Made by a program: the position numbers and the translations under genes. Positions 20,279-28,836 of a stretch of DNA of 64,000 bases are shown here, piece by piece. The stretch's first letter is position 1; each line of letters starts with the position of its first letter. The notes under the pieces are model-generated. The model did not search any database. It worked only from the letters and a program-made list of their open reading frames with translations, and had not been told where the DNA came from. This stretch comes from an uncultured Flavobacteriales bacterium (GTDB lineage Bacteria; Bacteroidota; Bacteroidia; Flavobacteriales; BACL11): positions 310,001-374,000 of the forward strand of contig CAJIYG010000002.1 in NCBI GenBank assembly GCA_905181585.1, in the 5' to 3' direction.

Positions 20279-21394
20279 TTATAAATTTATTAATGATTTA
20301 TTGATATTCTTAACTAAAGAAGGTCCTTCATAAATGAAGCCAGAGTATATCTGTAATAAATCAGCACCAGCTTTAATTTTTTCAATTGCATCGGATGCAG
20401 AATTTATTCCACCAACTCCTATTATTACAAATGATTTATTAGATTTTTGAGATAAATATTTAATTACTTCAGTAGATCTATCTTTAAGAGGTTTTCCACT
20501 AAGCCCACCATTTCCAATAGATTCTAATTTGTTTTTTGATGTTGTAAGAGACGCTCTAGAAATAGTTGTGTTAGTAGCAACGACTCCATCTAAGCCAGTT
20601 TCTTTAATAATCTCTATTATGTCGTCTAACTGACTATTTGTAAGGTCTGGGGCTATTTTTAATAATATTGGTTTTCTTGATTTTTTAGAATTATTAATAA
20701 ATTGTAATTTATCCAAAATTCTTTTTAAAGGTTCTTTTTCTTGTAAATCTCTTAATCCAGGTGTATTTGGTGAGCTAACATTAACAACAAAATAATCAAC
20801 ATGGTCAAAAAGCTTTTCAAAACAAATTTCATAATCGTTTATTGCAAGATTATTATCGGTTAGCTTATTCTTTCCAATATTACCTCCAATAATAATATTT
20901 GATTTTTTTCTACGCAATCTAGAAACTACTGACTCAACACCTTCATTATTAAATCCCATTCGATTAATAATAGCTTTATCTTCTTTTAGCCTGAACAATC
21001 TTGGCTTTGGATTTCCTTCCTGTCCAATTGGTGTAACAGTGCCTATTTCTACAAAACCAAAACCAAAATTTGATAATCCGTCAAAAATTTTCGCATCCTT
21101 ATCAAAGCCAGCGGCCAAACCAATAGGGTTGTCAAATTTAAGACCAAGAATATTTTTAGTGAGTTTATCATTATTTAAGACAAAAAGATATTTCCAAAAA
21201 TGAAATTTTTGAGGAATAATGAAAAGAATCTTTAAAAATTTAAATGAAAAATGGTGAATAGTCTCAGGATCAAATAAAAAAAGAATATTTCTAATAAACT
21301 TATAATTAAAGACAGTAAAATAAATGAAAACACATAATATAGTAAGTATTAAAATGGTAAAAATCTGATCACTTATAATATTTATTAATAACAT
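20279..21394 (-). CDS. pyrD: Quinone-dependent dihydroorotate dehydrogenase (class 2)
   Basis: Oxidises dihydroorotate to orotate in pyrimidine synthesis, passing electrons to the quinone pool. I take the ATG at 21394 as the start, because a -7 box (TATTTTTG, 21408-21415) lies 13 nt before it and would fall within the coding region if the ATG at 21418 were used. The N-terminus has a membrane helix ([18 protein letters not shown]), as in class 2 enzymes. Then come [40 protein letters not shown], the catalytic Ser in [22 protein letters not shown] and [11 protein letters not shown]. Length and motifs fit PyrD2. Confidence 0.95.
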   Translation of the reverse strand: MLLINIISDQIFTILILTILCVFIYFTVFNYKFIRNILFLFDPETIHHFSFKFLKILFIIPQKFHFWKYLFVLNNDKLTKNILGLKFDNPIGLAAGFDKDAKIFDGLSNFGFGFVEIGTVTPIGQEGNPKPRLFRLKEDKAIINRMGFNNEGVESVVSRLRRKKSNIIIGGNIGKNKLTDNNLAINDYEICFEKLFDHVDYFVVNVSSPNTPGLRDLQEKEPLKRILDKLQFINNSKKSRKPILLKIAPDLTNSQLDDIIEIIKETGLDGVVATNTTISRASLTTSKNKLESIGNGGLSGKPLKDRSTEVIKYLSQKSNKSFVIIGVGGINSASDAIEKIKAGADLLQIYSGFIYEGPSLVKNINKSLINL

Positions 21395-21407
21395 GTTTAT
21401 TTTTCTA

Positions 21408-21415
21408 CAAAAATA
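21408..21415 (-). promoter_or_regulatory. Predicted -7 promoter box (TATTTTTG) for pyrD
   Basis: Exact TAnnTTTG match on the minus strand between the XRE regulator stop (21431) and the pyrD ATG at 21394, with 13 nt between box and start codon. It helps choose the downstream start. Confidence 0.5.
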
Positions 21416-21430
21416 CAAGAATGAATTTGA

Positions 21431-21727
21431 TTAATTAATTACTTCTTCAAAAGATGCATCACTGTAAAAAACAGTAATTTTTTTTACTGATTTTGATACA
21501 TTCTCTTTATTATGTTTTAGCATACTCATGTAACCTTGTCCAGAAATTAACCAATTTGTATTGAAATTCGGGTATACTTTTAAAAGTTTAGTTAAAAATT
21601 CAATACTTGGCTTATTTCTACCAGACAAAATATGAGAAATCGTTGCTTTATTAATACTAATATTTTCTGCTAAATTACTTGCATTAATCTTCTTATATTC
21701 CATCCATTTTTTAAATCTATTATCCAT
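21431..21727 (-). CDS. Small XRE-family helix-turn-helix regulator
   Basis: A 98-residue Cro/CI-type DNA-binding protein. The HTH spans about residues 15-58 (NASNLAENISINKATISHILSGRNKPSIEFLTKLL), followed by NFNTNWLISGQGYM, a turn common in Bacteroidota XRE proteins. The C-terminal 30 residues are basic to mixed, with no recognised domain. Targets are unknown. Upstream lies a 213-bp AT-rich spacer with a 17-bp inverted repeat whose left copy is immediately before this start codon. It could autoregulate there (inference). Confidence 0.8.
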   Translation of the reverse strand: MDNRFKKWMEYKKINASNLAENISINKATISHILSGRNKPSIEFLTKLLKVYPNFNTNWLISGQGYMSMLKHNKENVSKSVKKITVFYSDASFEEVIN

Positions 21728-21731
21728 AATT

Positions 21732-21748
21732 ATATAATTAACATTTGT
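21732..21748 (-). repeat. 17-bp inverted repeat, left copy
   Basis: The minus strand reads ACAAATGTTAATTATAT, identical to the plus strand at 21930-21946. The two arms enclose 181 bp of AT-rich sequence. This copy lies 4-20 nt upstream of the XRE regulator start. Confidence 0.7.
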
Positions 21749-21823
21749 AAACTATAAAATTAAAAAAATATTAAAAAATCTTAATAAAATATATAAAAAA
21801 TGTAATTTATACATGATAAGTTA

Positions 21824-21842
21824 ATACATATGATCATTGTAT
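21824..21842. promoter_or_regulatory. Imperfect palindrome in the XRE upstream spacer
   Basis: ATACATATGATCATTGTAT: ATGATCAT is self-complementary and is flanked by ATACA and TGTAT arms (one extra T breaks perfect symmetry). A possible operator for the adjacent XRE regulator. There is no direct evidence for binding. Confidence 0.3.
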
Positions 21843-21891
21843 AATATTGATAAACAATGTTTTACATTAAAAAAATTAAAAAATTAAAAAT

Positions 21892-21917
21892 ACCTCTCTC
21901 TTAGATGATTCTGAGGT
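21892..21917 (-). terminator. Possible terminator after the TonB receptor gene
   Basis: On the minus strand ACCTC and GAGGT (5 bp) enclose 16 nt and are followed by a long T-rich tract (ATTTTTAATTTTTTAATTTTTTT). The stem is short, so this is a weak call. It would end the TonB receptor transcript 24 nt after its stop. Confidence 0.4.
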
Positions 21918-21929
21918 TTACAAATGAAA

Positions 21930-21946
21930 ACAAATGTTAATTATAT
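21930..21946 (+). repeat. 17-bp inverted repeat, right copy
   Basis: ACAAATGTTAATTATAT on the plus strand, the exact reverse complement of 21732-21748. It overlaps the last codons and stop of the TonB receptor gene (stop at 21941). A shorter partial copy (GTTTACAAATG) lies just before it at 21916-21926, and it matches the left arm's inner edge at 21742-21752. Confidence 0.7.
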
Positions 21947-24244
21947 TGAAAACAAAGAGACTCCAAATAAAATCATTCTTGGAACACTTGGTCCATAAAT
22001 AAAGTTACTATCTCGATCTTTCATAATATCAAAATCGTTTTGATATGAATTTGTAATATTTTTGATACCTACAGAATATTTTACCCCTACCCCAACATTA
22101 TTAAAGAATTGCTTGTAATTAACATTGAAATCATATTGATTAAATACTTTAGAAGTTACATATTCATCAAATGCCTGATTAATAGCACCACCCATATGTA
22201 TTAAATCCATTTGTCCAGTATAAATATGATTTAAGGAAATATCTAATTTTTTATTAAAGTTTAGTGATAAAGTAGAATAGCCATAAAAACTTGGAGTTCT
22301 TAAGAAATCATCCTTTGGCGCAAGCTCATCAGAGTATACTACTGGAGAATCATATTTAGATGACTGCAAAGTGTATCCTGTTTCTAGTTGAATTATTTTG
22401 TTATAATTTCCCCTAATCTCAAAACTAAGACCTTTTACTAATGCCCCTGAACCATTTCTTTTTACATATAAATCTCCAAATTCATCAGAACCATTAAGAT
22501 CTTGATAAAATGCTTTATCTAAATAAGTATAAAATCCTTCAAGTGTAATGCCATAAACATATCTTTCTCTAGCAAAATCATAATTATATGAACCACTAAA
22601 ACTATTTGATATTTCTTCTCTCAAATCATCTGCTAAAGATATTCTTGAAATTCCTCCACCAGCAAATGCAATATGTAAGTCCGTATCAAATGCTTGAGGC
22701 GCTCTAAAACCTGATGAGTAAGAGATTCTAATTTGTGAATTCGCTCTTAAGTTATAAAGTAAAGAGAGTCTTGGACTAGCCACAATGTTCTCAAGCAAAG
22801 AATGTTTGTCAATCCTAATACCACTTAGTAATGAGATTTCATCATTTAAACTCCAATCAGATTGAAAAAATAAAGCTTTAGTTGTAATGTTTTGATCAAT
22901 TAAATAATTATATGAAATAATTTCATCATTAACATAGTCTGAAACATATTCAGATCCAATAGTTAAAATATTTGGACCTATAAAATTATTTAACTTGTGA
23001 TTAAGCTGTATTCCTAACTGACTTGTTTTACTTAAAGAAGTTCCATAAGGAGGGCTGGCTAAATGAACTTGATCTTCACTCGTTCCTACTTCAGGTCTTA
23101 TACCTGTGTAATGCTCTCTATCAGTTTTCTGTGCAGCAATATAACCAACAAATGAAGAAAGGTCATTATTAAAATTAATTGTATAATCTATATTCGCAAC
23201 TAATACGTCATGAACACGTTCCTCCGACATCATTGCAAAATGAGGAGCACCACTTATCATTTCACCACCATATCTATACTCATGTAAACTACCAAAATTT
23301 AATTCAATTTTATGATTATTCTTTGGAAGAAAGAAAAAATTAGCACCAAACGTATTATCTTTTAGTTTAGGTAATTCTGAAAAATTATCCCCATTATGAT
23401 CATAAAAATTTCTATTTCTATTATTTAAATAGAATGTAGCCCCACTTTTTTTATTATCAGAAAGAAATGTACCATTTCCAAAAATAATATTATCAGATGC
23501 TTCTTTATTAATTTGCCTAGCTGACACACCAAATTCAAAATTATTTTTTGTTGGAGTTTTAGTAATTAAATTAACAACCCCTCCAACAGCTGAAGAGCCA
23601 TAAAGAGAAGACCCTCCCCCTCTTATTATTTCAATTCTATCTATCATGTTAGAAGGAACTTGTTCCATTCCATAAAGACCAGTTAAAGGGCTAAATATTG
23701 CTCTTCCATTAATTAGTATCTGAGAATAACCACCTCCAAGACCATTCATTCTTAATTGAGTATAATTACAAGTTTGACAATCAGTTTCAACCCTTAAACC
23801 AGATTGAAAATTTAAAGCTTCAGAAATATTACAAGCCTGAACTTGTTGTATTTTTGTTTTATCTATTACATTAACTATTACAGCTGATTTTGTTTTTCTT
23901 TTAAATGTTCTGGTTCCAGTTACAACTACTTGATCAATGTTATAGACATCCTCTCCCATCAAAATATCAATAGTATTTAAGTTTTTATCAATATTATATT
24001 CAATAATTATTGATTTCCTTCCTAACCTAGATACTTCAATAAAAACTAAACCTTTCTTAATACCCTCAACAAAATATTTTCCATCTTTATCAGAAGATAC
24101 AACAATTAAATTATCATTTTGACTTAAACTAATGTTTGCAAATGGAATTGGATTATCACCATCACTAACTACTCCATTGATACTTTGGGAATACATGATT
24201 AAGCTAAAAAAAAAGCTAATAACTACAAACAATATTTTTTTCAT
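21941..24244 (-). CDS. TonB-dependent receptor with carboxypeptidase-like N-terminal domain, probable metal or metal-complex uptake
   Basis: A 767-residue outer membrane receptor. Signal peptide (1-19), a CarboxypepD_reg-like domain (about 20-95, INGVVSDGDNPIPFANISL), a TonB-box-like region (DQVVVTGTRT), a plug (about 115-235) with EIIRGGGSSLYGSSAVGGVVNLITK, and a beta-barrel ending in RMILFGVSLFSI. The plug carries Cys156-x-x-Cys159 in TDCQTCNYTQLRMNG, a feature of one receptor subgroup. It is divergent from a DtxR/MntR regulator and ZIP transporter, with a palindromic operator between, so metal-regulated import is likely. The exact substrate cannot be told. A -7 box (TATATTTG) lies at 24262-24269. 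Confidence 0.85.
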   Translation of the reverse strand: MKKILFVVISFFFSLIMYSQSINGVVSDGDNPIPFANISLSQNDNLIVVSSDKDGKYFVEGIKKGLVFIEVSRLGRKSIIIEYNIDKNLNTIDILMGEDVYNIDQVVVTGTRTFKRKTKSAVIVNVIDKTKIQQVQACNISEALNFQSGLRVETDCQTCNYTQLRMNGLGGGYSQILINGRAIFSPLTGLYGMEQVPSNMIDRIEIIRGGGSSLYGSSAVGGVVNLITKTPTKNNFEFGVSARQINKEASDNIIFGNGTFLSDNKKSGATFYLNNRNRNFYDHNGDNFSELPKLKDNTFGANFFFLPKNNHKIELNFGSLHEYRYGGEMISGAPHFAMMSEERVHDVLVANIDYTINFNNDLSSFVGYIAAQKTDREHYTGIRPEVGTSEDQVHLASPPYGTSLSKTSQLGIQLNHKLNNFIGPNILTIGSEYVSDYVNDEIISYNYLIDQNITTKALFFQSDWSLNDEISLLSGIRIDKHSLLENIVASPRLSLLYNLRANSQIRISYSSGFRAPQAFDTDLHIAFAGGGISRISLADDLREEISNSFSGSYNYDFARERYVYGITLEGFYTYLDKAFYQDLNGSDEFGDLYVKRNGSGALVKGLSFEIRGNYNKIIQLETGYTLQSSKYDSPVVYSDELAPKDDFLRTPSFYGYSTLSLNFNKKLDISLNHIYTGQMDLIHMGGAINQAFDEYVTSKVFNQYDFNVNYKQFFNNVGVGVKYSVGIKNITNSYQNDFDIMKDRDSNFIYGPSVPRMILFGVSLFSI

Positions 24245-24261
24245 TTCATTAAAATTTTTGA

Positions 24262-24269
24262 CAAATATA
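24262..24269 (-). promoter_or_regulatory. Predicted -7 promoter box (TATATTTG) for the TonB receptor
   Basis: Exact TAnnTTTG match, 17 nt before the receptor ATG at 24244. The 18-bp palindrome at 24278-24295 begins 8 bp upstream of the box, inside the expected polymerase footprint, so a bound repressor would block this promoter. Confidence 0.55.
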
Positions 24270-24277
24270 TAAATTAT

Positions 24278-24295
24278 ATTTAGGCATCCCTAAAT
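24278..24295. promoter_or_regulatory. 18-bp palindromic operator, probable DtxR/MntR-family binding site
   Basis: ATTTAGG-CATC-CCTAAAT: 7-bp arms that are perfect reverse complements around a 4-bp centre. Cores of the TTTAGG...CCTAAA type are known for MntR/DtxR-family regulators. It lies in the 88-bp gap between the TonB receptor and the DtxR/MntR gene, upstream of the -7 boxes on both strands, so one site could control both directions, including autoregulation. Confidence 0.75.
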
Positions 24296-24320
24296 AAATG
24301 TTTATTATAGATTAATTTAT

Positions 24321-24328
24321 TATTTTTG
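24321..24328 (+). promoter_or_regulatory. Predicted -7 promoter box (TATTTTTG) for the DtxR/MntR-ZIP operon, leaderless
   Basis: TATTTTTG followed by CAGC and the ATG at 24333. The 4-nt spacing matches the other leaderless starts in the window. Confidence 0.6.
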
Positions 24329-24332
24329 CAGC

Positions 24333-24992
24333 ATGATAACATTATCAGAAGAAAATTATTTAAAAGCTATTTTATCAATTAATCTTGAAACAAAAAATAT
24401 TGTTTCAACGAATGAAATTGCTGGTGTATTAAACACATCTCCTGCTTCAGTTTCAGAAATGATTAAAAAATTAGAGGAAAAAAATTTAGTTAATTATGAA
24501 AAATACAAAGGCGTTTCACTAAGTAAAAGTGGAGAAAAATTAGCACTTGAAATCTTAAGAAAACATAGATTATGGGAAACATTTCTTGTTAACAAACTTG
24601 AATTTAGCTGGAGTGAAGTTCATGATGTTGCAGAACAATTAGAGCATGTAAAGTCTAAAAAACTTACTAATAAATTAGATCACTTTTTAAATTATCCAAA
24701 ATTTGACCCCCATGGTGAGCCAATTCCATCAAAAAATGGAATTATTAGCCCAACTAAAAGAGTTTTACTTTCTGAAGTTCCCATTAAAACTAAAGGTATA
24801 ATTATGGGTGTTTCAACTGACGAATCTGAATTCTTAGATTATTTAACTCAACTTAATTTCAAAATTGGCTCAAAAATTAAAATTTTAGATATCATATTAT
24901 TTGATAAATCAATGAAGATTCAAATTGGTGATAAAATTGAACAAATAAGCGAAGAAGTAACAAATAATATACACATAAAAATTATAGAATAA
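24333..24992 (+). CDS. mntR: DtxR/MntR-family metal-dependent transcriptional repressor
   Basis: Metal-sensing repressor. The 219-residue protein has a winged HTH (about 1-60: TNEIAGVLNTSPASVSEMIKKLEEKNLVNYEKYKG), the dimerisation and metal-binding domain (about 65-140: LRKHRLWETFLVNKLEFSWSEVHDVAEQLEHV, then DPHGEPIPSKNG) and a C-terminal SH3/FeoA-like domain (about 150-219). Which metal it senses (Mn, Fe or Zn) cannot be decided here, so the symbol is by family. It is co-transcribed with a ZIP transporter (0 nt gap) and divergent from a TonB receptor across a likely operator. Confidence 0.9.
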   Translation: MITLSEENYLKAILSINLETKNIVSTNEIAGVLNTSPASVSEMIKKLEEKNLVNYEKYKGVSLSKSGEKLALEILRKHRLWETFLVNKLEFSWSEVHDVAEQLEHVKSKKLTNKLDHFLNYPKFDPHGEPIPSKNGIISPTKRVLLSEVPIKTKGIIMGVSTDESEFLDYLTQLNFKIGSKIKILDIILFDKSMKIQIGDKIEQISEEVTNNIHIKIIE

Positions 24993-25841
24993 ATGGAAGA
25001 TTTAGAATTATACAAATGGTTTATTGAGCAATCTGCAATAATTCAAGCATTAATTGGCGGTTTATTTACATGGTTTTTAACTGCAGTAGGAGCAACTTTA
25101 GTATTTTTTTTCAAATCTAGTAATAGAAAAGTATTAGATATGTGTCTTGGCTTTACAGGAGGCGTAATGATTGCGGCAAGTTTTTGGTCTCTCTTATCGC
25201 CAGCTATTGCAACAGTTGAAAAACAACAAGAATTAGGAATTACTAACTTACCAATATGGTTTGCACCAGCTGTTGGCTTTTTGCTTGGAGCATTATTTCT
25301 TTATTTCTTAGATAAAAAAATACCTCACTTACATTTATTTGAATCTGTTGAAAATGCTGAAGGGCCAAAAACCGATTTAAAAAAAACAGAATTATTAGTT
25401 CTAGCAATTGCACTACATAATATTCCAGAAGGTTTAGCAGTAGGAGTAGCTTTCGGCGCACTTGCATCAGGAATGGACATTGGAATGGAAATGGGAGGAG
25501 CTATTGCATTAGCAATAGGGATGGGTTTACAAAATGCTCCTGAAGGCTTTGCTGTTTCAATGCCCTTAAGAAGGCAAGGAATGTCAAAGTTTAAATCTTG
25601 GCAATGGGGACAATTATCGGCTATTGTAGAACCAATATTTGCTGTTATAGGAGCAGCTATTGTAATATCAGTTTACCCAATACTTCCATATGCTCTTTCT
25701 TTTGCTGCAGGGGCAATGATATTTATTGTCATCGAAGAAGTTATTCCAGAAAGTCAACGAGGTGGCAATGTTGACTTAGCAAGTATTGGGTTAATTCTTG
25801 GCTTTATTGTTATGATGATTTTGGATGTATCTCTAGGATAA
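24993..25841 (+). CDS. ZIP-family divalent metal transporter
   Basis: A 282-residue inner membrane protein with about eight helices and the two ZIP signature helices, HNIPEGLAVGVAFG and QNAPEGFAVSMPL, which form the metal path. The second has Gln instead of His before NAPEG. The GufA/ZupT-like branch is the best fit. It starts directly after the DtxR/MntR stop, so both come from one transcript. With the divergent TonB receptor it would complete passage across both membranes. The substrate is probably Zn, Mn or Fe. Confidence 0.9.
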   Translation: MEDLELYKWFIEQSAIIQALIGGLFTWFLTAVGATLVFFFKSSNRKVLDMCLGFTGGVMIAASFWSLLSPAIATVEKQQELGITNLPIWFAPAVGFLLGALFLYFLDKKIPHLHLFESVENAEGPKTDLKKTELLVLAIALHNIPEGLAVGVAFGALASGMDIGMEMGGAIALAIGMGLQNAPEGFAVSMPLRRQGMSKFKSWQWGQLSAIVEPIFAVIGAAIVISVYPILPYALSFAAGAMIFIVIEEVIPESQRGGNVDLASIGLILGFIVMMILDVSLG

Positions 25842-25859
25842 AATCTTTTAACAAAAGCG

Positions 25860-25867
25860 TATATTTG
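25860..25867 (+). promoter_or_regulatory. Predicted -7 promoter box (TATATTTG) for smpB, leaderless
   Basis: TATATTTG followed by CAAC and the smpB ATG at 25872, again 4 nt between box and start codon. Confidence 0.6.
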
Positions 25868-25871
25868 CAAC

Positions 25872-26327
25872 ATGCCAGCAAATATTAATATCAAAAATAG
25901 AAAAGCAAGTTATTCATATCAATTTATTGACAAATATGTTGCTGGAATTGTGTTAGTTGGTACTGAAATTAAATCTCTTAGAAATAATCAGGCAAATATT
26001 TCAGACGCATACTGTACATTTATTGAAGATGAATTATGGGTAAATAACCTTCATATTGATGAATATAGTAATGGTGGCTATTCAAATCACATACCAAAAA
26101 GGTCAAGAAAACTGCTATTAAACAGACAAGAGCTTGCAAAGATTCTTTCTAAGGTTAAAACAAAAGGAAATGCTATAATTCCAATTAGGCTGTTTATCAA
26201 TGAAAAAGGAAAGGCAAAATTAGAAATAGCTCTAGCAAAAGGAAAAAACTTATTTGACAAGAGAGAAAGTATTAAACAAAAAGATTTAAAAAGAGACTTA
26301 GACCGCTTAAAAAGTAATAATTTTTAA
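25872..26327 (+). CDS. smpB: SsrA-binding protein SmpB
   Basis: Binds tmRNA and brings it to stalled ribosomes in trans-translation. The 151-residue protein shows NRKASYSYQFIDKYVAGIVLVGTEIKSLR, the OB-fold core LWVNNLHIDEYSNGG, RKLLLNRQEL and the basic C-terminal tail KGKNLFDKRESIKQKD that enters the ribosome. No ssrA gene is in the window. Its stop overlaps the start of the next gene by one base (TAATG). Confidence 0.97.
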   Translation: MPANINIKNRKASYSYQFIDKYVAGIVLVGTEIKSLRNNQANISDAYCTFIEDELWVNNLHIDEYSNGGYSNHIPKRSRKLLLNRQELAKILSKVKTKGNAIIPIRLFINEKGKAKLEIALAKGKNLFDKRESIKQKDLKRDLDRLKSNNF

Positions 26328-27787
26328 TGAAGAAACATCTTTACATAATATCACTTTTAGTAATTATTTTTTCTTGTAAAAAAGAAGATATAGCTTTTAG
26401 TGGAGATTTAAATTTTTCAAACGACACTGTTATGTTTGATACAGTTTTTGCATCAGTCGGAAGTATTACAAAAACATTAACAGTATACAATAATAGAGAT
26501 TATAATATTATCACAAACATTCAATTAAATGGTTCTTCAGCAGCAAATTTTAGAATTAATGTTGATGGAATTTCTGAAAGTGCACATGAAAATATTTTAA
26601 TACCCTCAAATGATAGCATCTTTATTTTTGTCGAAGTAACTATAGACCCTTCTTCAAATAACCTCCCATATATATTAACAGACTCTATTGTTTTCTATTC
26701 TGAAAATTATACTCAATCCGTAAAACTTATTGCTTGGGGTCAAGATGCTCATTTTCATACAGCAAACACCTACGGAAATATAATTAACGGAGCAGATACT
26801 ACAAAATTTTACTATCACCAAATTGATTGTAATGAAATTTGGAGTAATGACAAACCTCATGTAATTTATGGTTACGCTATTGTAGAACCAAATTGTCAAT
26901 TAATTATTAACAGTGGAACCAAAATCTATTTTCATTCTAATTCAGGATTAATAGTTGGAAACCCTTTTTCCTCACAATCTGGCGGAACATTAAAAGTTAA
27001 TGGGGAATTAGACAATGAAGTTGTTTTTCAAGGTGATAGATTAGATAGTTGGTATGAAAACATTCCAGGGCAATGGGACAGAATATGGCTTACCCCGGGA
27101 AGCTTTGATAATGAAATTAATTATGCCATTATAAAGAATGGAAGTATTGGTATTCATGCTGACACAGTGGCAAATAATAATCCCACATTAATAATAAAGA
27201 ATTCAATCATTAAAAATATGTCATCAATAGGTCTTCTTGGTCAAGGAGCTAAAATAAAAATGTCAAATTCTGTGATTAGTAGATGTGGACAATATACACT
27301 TGCCTGCAACATTGGCGGAGATTATACATTTAATCATTGTACTTTTGCTAACTACTGGAACTACACTTTTAGAAGTACACCTTCAATATTATTAAATAAT
27401 TATTATGAAGATGTTCAAGGAAATCAGCAAATCAGAGATTTAAAACAAGCGTATTTTGGCAATTGTATTGTCTATGGCTCATTAACTACTGAAATAAGTT
27501 TTCAAGAAAATAATGCTGGATTATTTGAATATAATTTTGATCATTCACTTATTAAAATAGCTGAAGATATTAATACAAATAATTCACATTTCAACAACTC
27601 AATTTTCAATATAGATCCTTTTGAAACAATAAACATCTCAAATGATGACTATCAACTGTATGAAAATTCTCCTGCGTTAAATATAGGTTCTTATCAAATT
27701 TCTTTAGACAACAATAACATGGAAGATATTTTAAATATATCTAGAAATGACCCCCCTGAAGCAGGTGCTTATGAATCTGAATACTAA
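26327..27787 (+). CDS. Lipoprotein with parallel beta-helix repeats, function unknown
   Basis: A 486-residue probable lipoprotein (MKKHLYIISLLVIIFSC, Cys17). Residues 25-140 look like a beta-sandwich of the type found in choice-of-anchor or Ig-like domains (VGSITKTLTVYNNRDYNI, IFVEVTIDP). From about 170 there are beta-helix-type turns (LIINSGTKIYF, LKVNGELDNEVVFQGDR, INYAIIKNGSIGIHAD, LIIKNSIIKNMSSIGLLG). The C-terminus ends in SRNDPPEAGAYESEY, often seen in pectate-lyase-like folds. No catalytic residues are recognised. Overlaps smpB by one base. The stop shares CTAA with the convergent acyl-CoA reductase gene. Confidence 0.7.
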   Translation: MKKHLYIISLLVIIFSCKKEDIAFSGDLNFSNDTVMFDTVFASVGSITKTLTVYNNRDYNIITNIQLNGSSAANFRINVDGISESAHENILIPSNDSIFIFVEVTIDPSSNNLPYILTDSIVFYSENYTQSVKLIAWGQDAHFHTANTYGNIINGADTTKFYYHQIDCNEIWSNDKPHVIYGYAIVEPNCQLIINSGTKIYFHSNSGLIVGNPFSSQSGGTLKVNGELDNEVVFQGDRLDSWYENIPGQWDRIWLTPGSFDNEINYAIIKNGSIGIHADTVANNNPTLIIKNSIIKNMSSIGLLGQGAKIKMSNSVISRCGQYTLACNIGGDYTFNHCTFANYWNYTFRSTPSILLNNYYEDVQGNQQIRDLKQAYFGNCIVYGSLTTEISFQENNAGLFEYNFDHSLIKIAEDINTNNSHFNNSIFNIDPFETINISNDDYQLYENSPALNIGSYQISLDNNNMEDILNISRNDPPEAGAYESEY

Positions 27788-28782
27788 AGAGTATTTAAAA
27801 ATAATAAAGTATCAATATTATCTGCATAATCATCTAAACCTGGGTATTGGGTCTTACCAAAATTATCATTTTCCTTACTAACTATACATTGTAAACTATC
27901 CTTCATTTTATTTATTTTTAAATCTAATAGTTCTCGATTAGAATAAAATTCATAATAAAGCATAGCTATTGGAGATTGAATTGATATATCTTCCTTTAAA
28001 ATAATAAAGCCATTTTCTATTAAATCAGATGAATTCATAAGGTGAATAGCTTTATTATATTCATAGTTATTACAGTATTTAGCATTATTTATTACGTTAT
28101 TATACTTATAAAACGCTTCAAACAATAGATTTAAATCATAACCTTCAGGAAGATATATCTTTGAAACACTTCGACATCCTAATCCAAAATATAAAAAAAC
28201 ATCATCAGATAAAGAAAGTAATTGATTTTTTGACTCTGAACCATCTAAAATAGCAATAGATCTTCTATTCTTTCTAATTATACATTTTGATTTACTAAAA
28301 TAATAATTAAAATATTTAGCAGAACTATCAGATCCAGTTGCGATAACAAAATCAAAACCACTTTTAACTAATGAATCTGAAATGATAATAAAGTTCAAAA
28401 ATCTTTTATCAATTTTAATTAATTCATTCACAATATGTGTCATTAAAGTGCTATCCTTTGAGGAAAATTTTAAAATAGCTCTATTACCACTAATTAAAAC
28501 TGATAATAAATCATGAAAGCCTACAAAAGGAATATTACCAGCCATTACAATTAAAACAGTTGATATTTTACATTTAATTTCATATGATTTAACCCAATTT
28601 GACAATGCTTCTTTTTCAATCATAGAAACTAAAGATTTTAATGAATTTAAAATACTATCTTCTGTAAACCAAGGGTTATGGTTTTTTGCAGATATTATTT
28701 TATCATTAAGGAATAATTTAGGATCATCATTAATTTTTTCAGCTAGTGATGAAAATGCATTTATTGTATCTTGTAATTCCAT
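27784..28782 (-). CDS. LuxC-type acyl-CoA reductase
   Basis: Reduces fatty acyl-CoA to aldehyde with NADPH through a thioester. The 332-residue protein shows LIVMAGNIPFVGFHDLLSVLISGNRAILKFSSKD, DFVIATGSDSSAKYFNYYF and the nucleophile Cys203 in YFGLGCRSVSKIYLPEG, the family active site. In related Bacteroidota the gene often sits by a ferredoxin and serC, which are absent here. No luxDAB genes are present, so it is not for bioluminescence. A role in lipid or aldehyde metabolism is an inference. A -7 box (TACTTTTG) lies at 28801-28808. Confidence 0.88.
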   Translation of the reverse strand: MELQDTINAFSSLAEKINDDPKLFLNDKIISAKNHNPWFTEDSILNSLKSLVSMIEKEALSNWVKSYEIKCKISTVLIVMAGNIPFVGFHDLLSVLISGNRAILKFSSKDSTLMTHIVNELIKIDKRFLNFIIISDSLVKSGFDFVIATGSDSSAKYFNYYFSKSKCIIRKNRRSIAILDGSESKNQLLSLSDDVFLYFGLGCRSVSKIYLPEGYDLNLLFEAFYKYNNVINNAKYCNNYEYNKAIHLMNSSDLIENGFIILKEDISIQSPIAMLYYEFYSNRELLDLKINKMKDSLQCIVSKENDNFGKTQYPGLDDYADNIDTLLFLNTL

Positions 28783-28800
28783 GAATTAATTTTAACTTTA

Positions 28801-28808
28801 CAAAAGTA
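28801..28808 (-). promoter_or_regulatory. Predicted -7 promoter box (TACTTTTG) for the acyl-CoA reductase
   Basis: Exact TAnnTTTG match on the minus strand, 18 nt before the ATG at 28782, inside the 54-bp divergent gap with the gene starting at 28837. Confidence 0.5.
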
Positions 28809-28836
28809 TAACTTAGATTTATTAAAATCAGATTAA

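Noticed and set aside
27784-28782. LuxC-like gene as part of a bioluminescence operon
   Set aside because: No luxA, luxB, luxD or luxE nearby; acyl-CoA reductases of this type are widespread in non-luminous Bacteroidota.
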